From the NCBI RefSeq assembly GCF_039537875.1, contig NZ_BAABBI010000010.1:1-7406 (forward strand): DNA of 7,406 bases. The letters run 5' to 3'. The translations under genes and the position numbers were made by a program. This DNA is from Corallibacter vietnamensis. GTDB taxonomy: Bacteria > Bacteroidota > Bacteroidia > Flavobacteriales > Flavobacteriaceae. Under the pieces are notes generated by a model. That model had not been told where the DNA came from. It was given only the letters and a program-made list of their open reading frames with translations, and made no database searches. Of this stretch, positions 5,860 to 7,406 are shown piece by piece (the first letter of the stretch is position 1; each line of letters opens with the position of its first letter).

Positions 5860-6355
5860 CAATTTTTAATTTATTTCCAATATTCAGATTCTCAAAAAAA
5901 CTTAATTGCCGCTCAAATAAATATCCATTAGCAATGAATTCCATTTTATATTCATTCGTTTCGATATTCAGTTCCATTTGGTCAATTGAATATTCGTGAA
6001 GCCAAAATCTAAAATATCGAGCTTTTAATATAGAAACTCCGAGTTTTAACAAAATCCACATTGGTGATAAAAAAAATGGATTAATACTTTCTTTTCCGCG
6101 TTTGAGTGAGATTCCAATAATGTTTTCATTCGGAATAGGAATAGCAGTTAATTTATTGGAATAATTCGCACGCAATAAAATTCCGCCAGTTCGCTTTTCA
6201 AAGTTGCATTTCGAGTCATTTTTCAGAGATTCAGTTTCGGGATTTTTCGTTTTAAATGATTTTAAATAAAATCCTGTACTTCCAATCGCTTTCGGTTTTC
6301 GCAAATCGATTTCGGCAAGTTTTCCAATCTGTCTTATTATTGATTGTTCAGTCAT
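5852..6355 (-). CDS. Unknown protein, partner of the EF-Tu domain III-like gene
   Basis: This encodes 167 residues from the ATG at 6355, with a 39-base leader after the cassette core at 6387-6395. I do not recognise a family. The N-terminal 50 residues are basic and polar. Residues 55-90 (RTGGILLRANYSNKLTAIPI...GISLKRGKE) and 120-150 look like beta strands. The segment 93-119 (NPFFLSPMWILLKLGVSILKARYFRFWLH) is strongly hydrophobic but broken by basic residues, so it may be a membrane-associated or buried helix rather than a clear transmembrane span. The overall pattern resembles a small PH- or GRAM-like domain, but that is a guess. It has no signal peptide. The stop TGA (5854-5852) overlaps the start of the next gene within ATGATTGA, so the two products are probably made together, and both are enclosed in one cassette. 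Confidence 0.65.
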   Translation of the reverse strand: MTEQSIIRQIGKLAEIDLRKPKAIGSTGFYLKSFKTKNPETESLKNDSKCNFEKRTGGILLRANYSNKLTAIPIPNENIIGISLKRGKESINPFFLSPMWILLKLGVSILKARYFRFWLHEYSIDQMELNIETNEYKMEFIANGYLFERQLSFFENLNIGNKLKIDD

Positions 6356-6386
6356 TTTATTTTTAGTTCGAATCTTTCTTCAGCTT

Positions 6387-6524
6387 GCACATAACGGTTC
6401 GTGTAAGGATAGTTGCGTGATTAAGCAACTAACTTAGCAAAAATGGAACGAACCAGAGGAAAATCCGTAGGATTTTCCGAGTAGGCTAGAACCAAGCAAT
6501 TATTTTTACACATTGTTGTAGTGC
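6387..6524 (-). repeat. attC-like site E (most regular)
   Basis: The outer arms are the clearest of the set. On the + strand GTGTAAGGATAGTTGC (6401-6416) is matched by GCAATTATTTTTACAC (6496-6511), whose reverse complement is GTGTAAAAATAATTGC, with 13 of 16 identical. The interior has a perfect 9-bp stem, 6458-6466 with 6470-6478 (GGAAAATCC-GTA-GGATTTTCC). The gene-strand left core is GTTATGT (6395-6389). The right core GTTGTAGTGC (6515-6524, + strand) starts 9 bases after the zinc-ribbon gene stop and is the exact inverse of 7082-7091. Confidence 0.7.
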
Positions 6525-6533
6525 GTTTTTATT

Positions 6534-7028
6534 TCAGTTAAAATTTAATCCACAGTCGGGACATTTATTATCAGATTTACTTATTCTATAACCACATGCT
6601 GGACATTTGTCCGTTACCTGATTTATGATGATATTCTTTAATTTATTCCGAGACTTTTTTTGATTTTTAAAAGTCAGTTTAGTTTTTTTAAAATATGTTG
6701 TGTCAATTTCTAACCAGATTGATTTATTCTCTTTTGTTTCGATTATTCTATATTTTTTATCATTCCATTTGACTACTGTTCCGTTAATAGTAATCGCTAA
6801 GAAACTAAATTTAGTTTCAGAAGGTTTTGCAAAAGGGCTCTCTTTCCAGTCTTCCTTTCTAACGTAAAGAATATCTAATAACGTTAATTTTTTCTCTTCT
6901 AAATAATTTAGAATATCTGGCTTATAAGATTTGAAATGTCGCCTGTAGAGTAATTTTGCTTGTCCAATCGTGAGGAACATAAGAAATGACATTCCTAAAA
7001 CAATTATTATAATTTCTGGTATTGACAA
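6534..7028 (-). CDS. Membrane-anchored zinc-ribbon protein, unknown function
   Basis: The frame gives 164 residues. Residues 4-23 (PEIIIIVLGMSFLMFLTIGQ) form one transmembrane helix. A basic stretch AKLLYRRHFK follows, so the rest is probably cytoplasmic. Residues 74-115 contain beta-type segments (FSFLAITINGTVVKWNDKKYRIIE). Residues 119-133 are strongly basic. The C-terminus is a zinc ribbon, C142-x2-C145 ... C156-x2-C159 (CPACGY / CPDCGLNF), of the kind common in small bacterial membrane proteins; it is likely a structural zinc site for protein or nucleic-acid contact. The start is uncertain: the frame opens with TTG at 7028. An ATG at about 7045 is one reading frame off and hits TAA after two codons, so either TTG is used or one base has been lost. 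I do not recognise the middle domain. Confidence 0.7.
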   Translation of the reverse strand: MSIPEIIIIVLGMSFLMFLTIGQAKLLYRRHFKSYKPDILNYLEEKKLTLLDILYVRKEDWKESPFAKPSETKFSFLAITINGTVVKWNDKKYRIIETKENKSIWLEIDTTYFKKTKLTFKNQKKSRNKLKNIIINQVTDKCPACGYRISKSDNKCPDCGLNFN

Positions 7029-7081
7029 ATTATCTCTTTTTAATTCATTAAATGGTCAAATAGTTTATACTTTCCTCAAAT

Positions 7082-7226
7082 GCACTACAACGGTTTGTGT
7101 ATGGTTTCGTTGCGTGAAAATCCGCGAGGATTTTCCGCCGTAAACCAAAGATAGCAAAAGTGCGAGGACTTTCCGACAGGAAAGTCAGAAGCAATGAACT
7201 ATACACGGCTTAAGTTTACAATTCAT
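7082..7226 (-). repeat. attC-like site F
   Basis: The outer arms GTGTATGGTTTCGTTGC (7097-7113) and GCAATGAACTATACAC (7191-7206) pair with three mismatches. There are two perfect internal stems: 7116-7123 with 7128-7135 (GAAAATCC-GCGA-GGATTTTC) and 7167-7174 with 7179-7186 (GACTTTCC-GACA-GGAAAGTC). The gene-strand left core is GTTGTAGTGC (7091-7082), opening the zinc-ribbon cassette. The right end shares CTTAAGTTTACAATTCAT (7209-7226) with site G. It has the same layout as site A but a different second hairpin. Confidence 0.65.
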
Positions 7227-7253
7227 TAAATTTAAACATAAATCAGAAAAGAC

Positions 7254-7326
7254 AAAAGAGAGGAATAAGGTTATTATACACGCAGAAGCTTAAGACTTCG
7301 TCAACATTGAAAATCCCCTCTCTTTT
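7254..7326. repeat. 10-bp inverted repeat flanking a degenerate half-site
   Basis: AAAAGAGAGG (7254-7263) and CCTCTCTTTT (7317-7326) are exact inverse copies 53 bases apart. Between them, on the minus strand, CTTAAG-cttctg-CGTGTATAATAACC (7295-7270) resembles the right ends of sites F and G (CTTAAG-x-CGTGTATA). The right arm lies within the partial gene at the right edge. It could be a terminator-like fold for that gene or the remnant of another recombination site. Confidence 0.35.
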
Positions 7327-7406
7327 CTACACAGATTTCGTACAGTTCTATGAGGCTTTTAGACCTCGATTTTAAGTCGTAGAAACTCGCGTAGCTTGTC
7401 CTTTCA
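7301..7406 (-). CDS. C-terminal end of an unrecognised gene (partial)
   Basis: An open frame of 34 residues enters from the right edge on the minus strand and stops at TGA (7303-7301). It includes SYASFYDLKSRSKSLIELY and ends EKRGDFQC. The amphipathic, charged character looks like real coding sequence, and it has the same orientation as the cassette genes. About 75 bases lie between its stop and the end of site F, more than the 0-13 bases seen for the other cassettes, so it may not be a simple cassette gene. No family can be named from this fragment. Confidence 0.35.
   Translation of the reverse strand, partial: ERTSYASFYDLKSRSKSLIELYEICVEKRGDFQC

Larger units (their letters stand above)
120..7226 (-). 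mobile_element. Integron-like gene cassette array (no integrase in window)
   Basis: Five minus-strand units each consist of a short leader, one or two genes and an attC-like repeat. Inferred cassette limits, cut after the G of each GTT-type core, are about 126-737, 3035-4036, 4037-5312, 5313-6394 and 6395-7090 (roughly 0.6-1.3 kb, normal for cassettes). The bases opening a cassette are complementary to those following its own gene: 729-738 with 240-249 (10/10), 4029-4037 with 3217-3225 (8/9), 6387-6395 with 5523-5531 (9/9) and 7082-7091 with 6515-6524 (10/10). The pair for the 4037-5312 unit does not match. The stretch 738-3029 holds a + strand operon and a repeat whose boundaries do not pair. 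All intact cassette genes point the same way. An integrase gene or attI is not present, so mobility is inferred from structure only. Confidence 0.6.

Noticed and set aside
5524..6355. Toxin-antitoxin module
   Set aside because: The size and overlap fit, but neither protein shows a toxin or DNA-binding antitoxin motif, and one is clearly EF-Tu domain III-like.
120..7226. CRISPR array
   Set aside because: The repeats are 130-230 bp, unevenly spaced with genes between them, and carry complementary arms. There are no short direct repeats with uniform spacers.
120..7226. MITEs or REP/BIME repeats
   Set aside because: No target-site duplications are seen at the repeat edges. The edge sequences covary with the neighbouring gene unit, and the repeats fall precisely at gene ends with one orientation, which suits cassette sites better. 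A whole-genome survey would settle it.

Overview
The window reads as a low-GC, accessory stretch of a Bacteroidota chromosome, most likely a marine or soil Flavobacteriia. The evidence is a type IX secretion (T9SS) type A sorting tail on one protein, a paralogous flavobacterial surface-protein pair, Bacteroidota-style lipoprotein signal peptides, the near absence of Shine-Dalgarno sequences, and one good match to the Bacteroidota promoter (TTTG, 18 bp, TAnnTTTG).

Layout, left to right. A short C-terminal end of a probable IS110-family transposase (+ strand) touches the left edge. Then come single-gene or two-gene units on the minus strand: a small lipoprotein (254-721), an HNH nuclease (3239-4003), a seven-bladed propeller lipoprotein (4210-5286), an overlapping pair made of an unknown protein and a stand-alone EF-Tu domain III-like protein (5852-6355 and 5524-5859), and a membrane-anchored zinc-ribbon protein (6534-7028). 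A gene end of unknown function enters from the right edge (7301-7406). Between units lie seven related, hairpin-rich repeats of about 130-230 bp (120-249, 830-966, 3029-3225, 4029-4197, 5304-5531, 6387-6524, 7082-7226). A two-gene + strand operon for secreted surface proteins (1167-2873), with its own intrinsic terminator, sits between two of these repeats in the opposite orientation.

The main interpretation is that the minus-strand units are integron-type gene cassettes and the repeats are attC-like recombination sites. The strongest evidence is covariation. For four of the five minus-strand cassettes, the 9-10 bases directly upstream of the gene are the reverse complement of the bases directly after the same gene, while the sequence differs from cassette to cassette. 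This is what is expected when the two halves of a core site come from one circular cassette. Stop codons lie 0-13 bases from the downstream core. Each repeat also has imperfectly complementary ends and variable internal stems, as attC sites do. No integrase or attI is in the window, so this would be an array lacking a visible integrase (CALIN-like) or the interior of a large array.

The cassette genes do not form a pathway. They are an unlinked assortment (lipoproteins, nuclease, translation-factor fragment, membrane protein), which is typical of cassette cargo. Several, especially the HNH protein and the EF-Tu domain III/unknown pair, are plausible stress or phage-defence cargo, but nothing in the window proves it.
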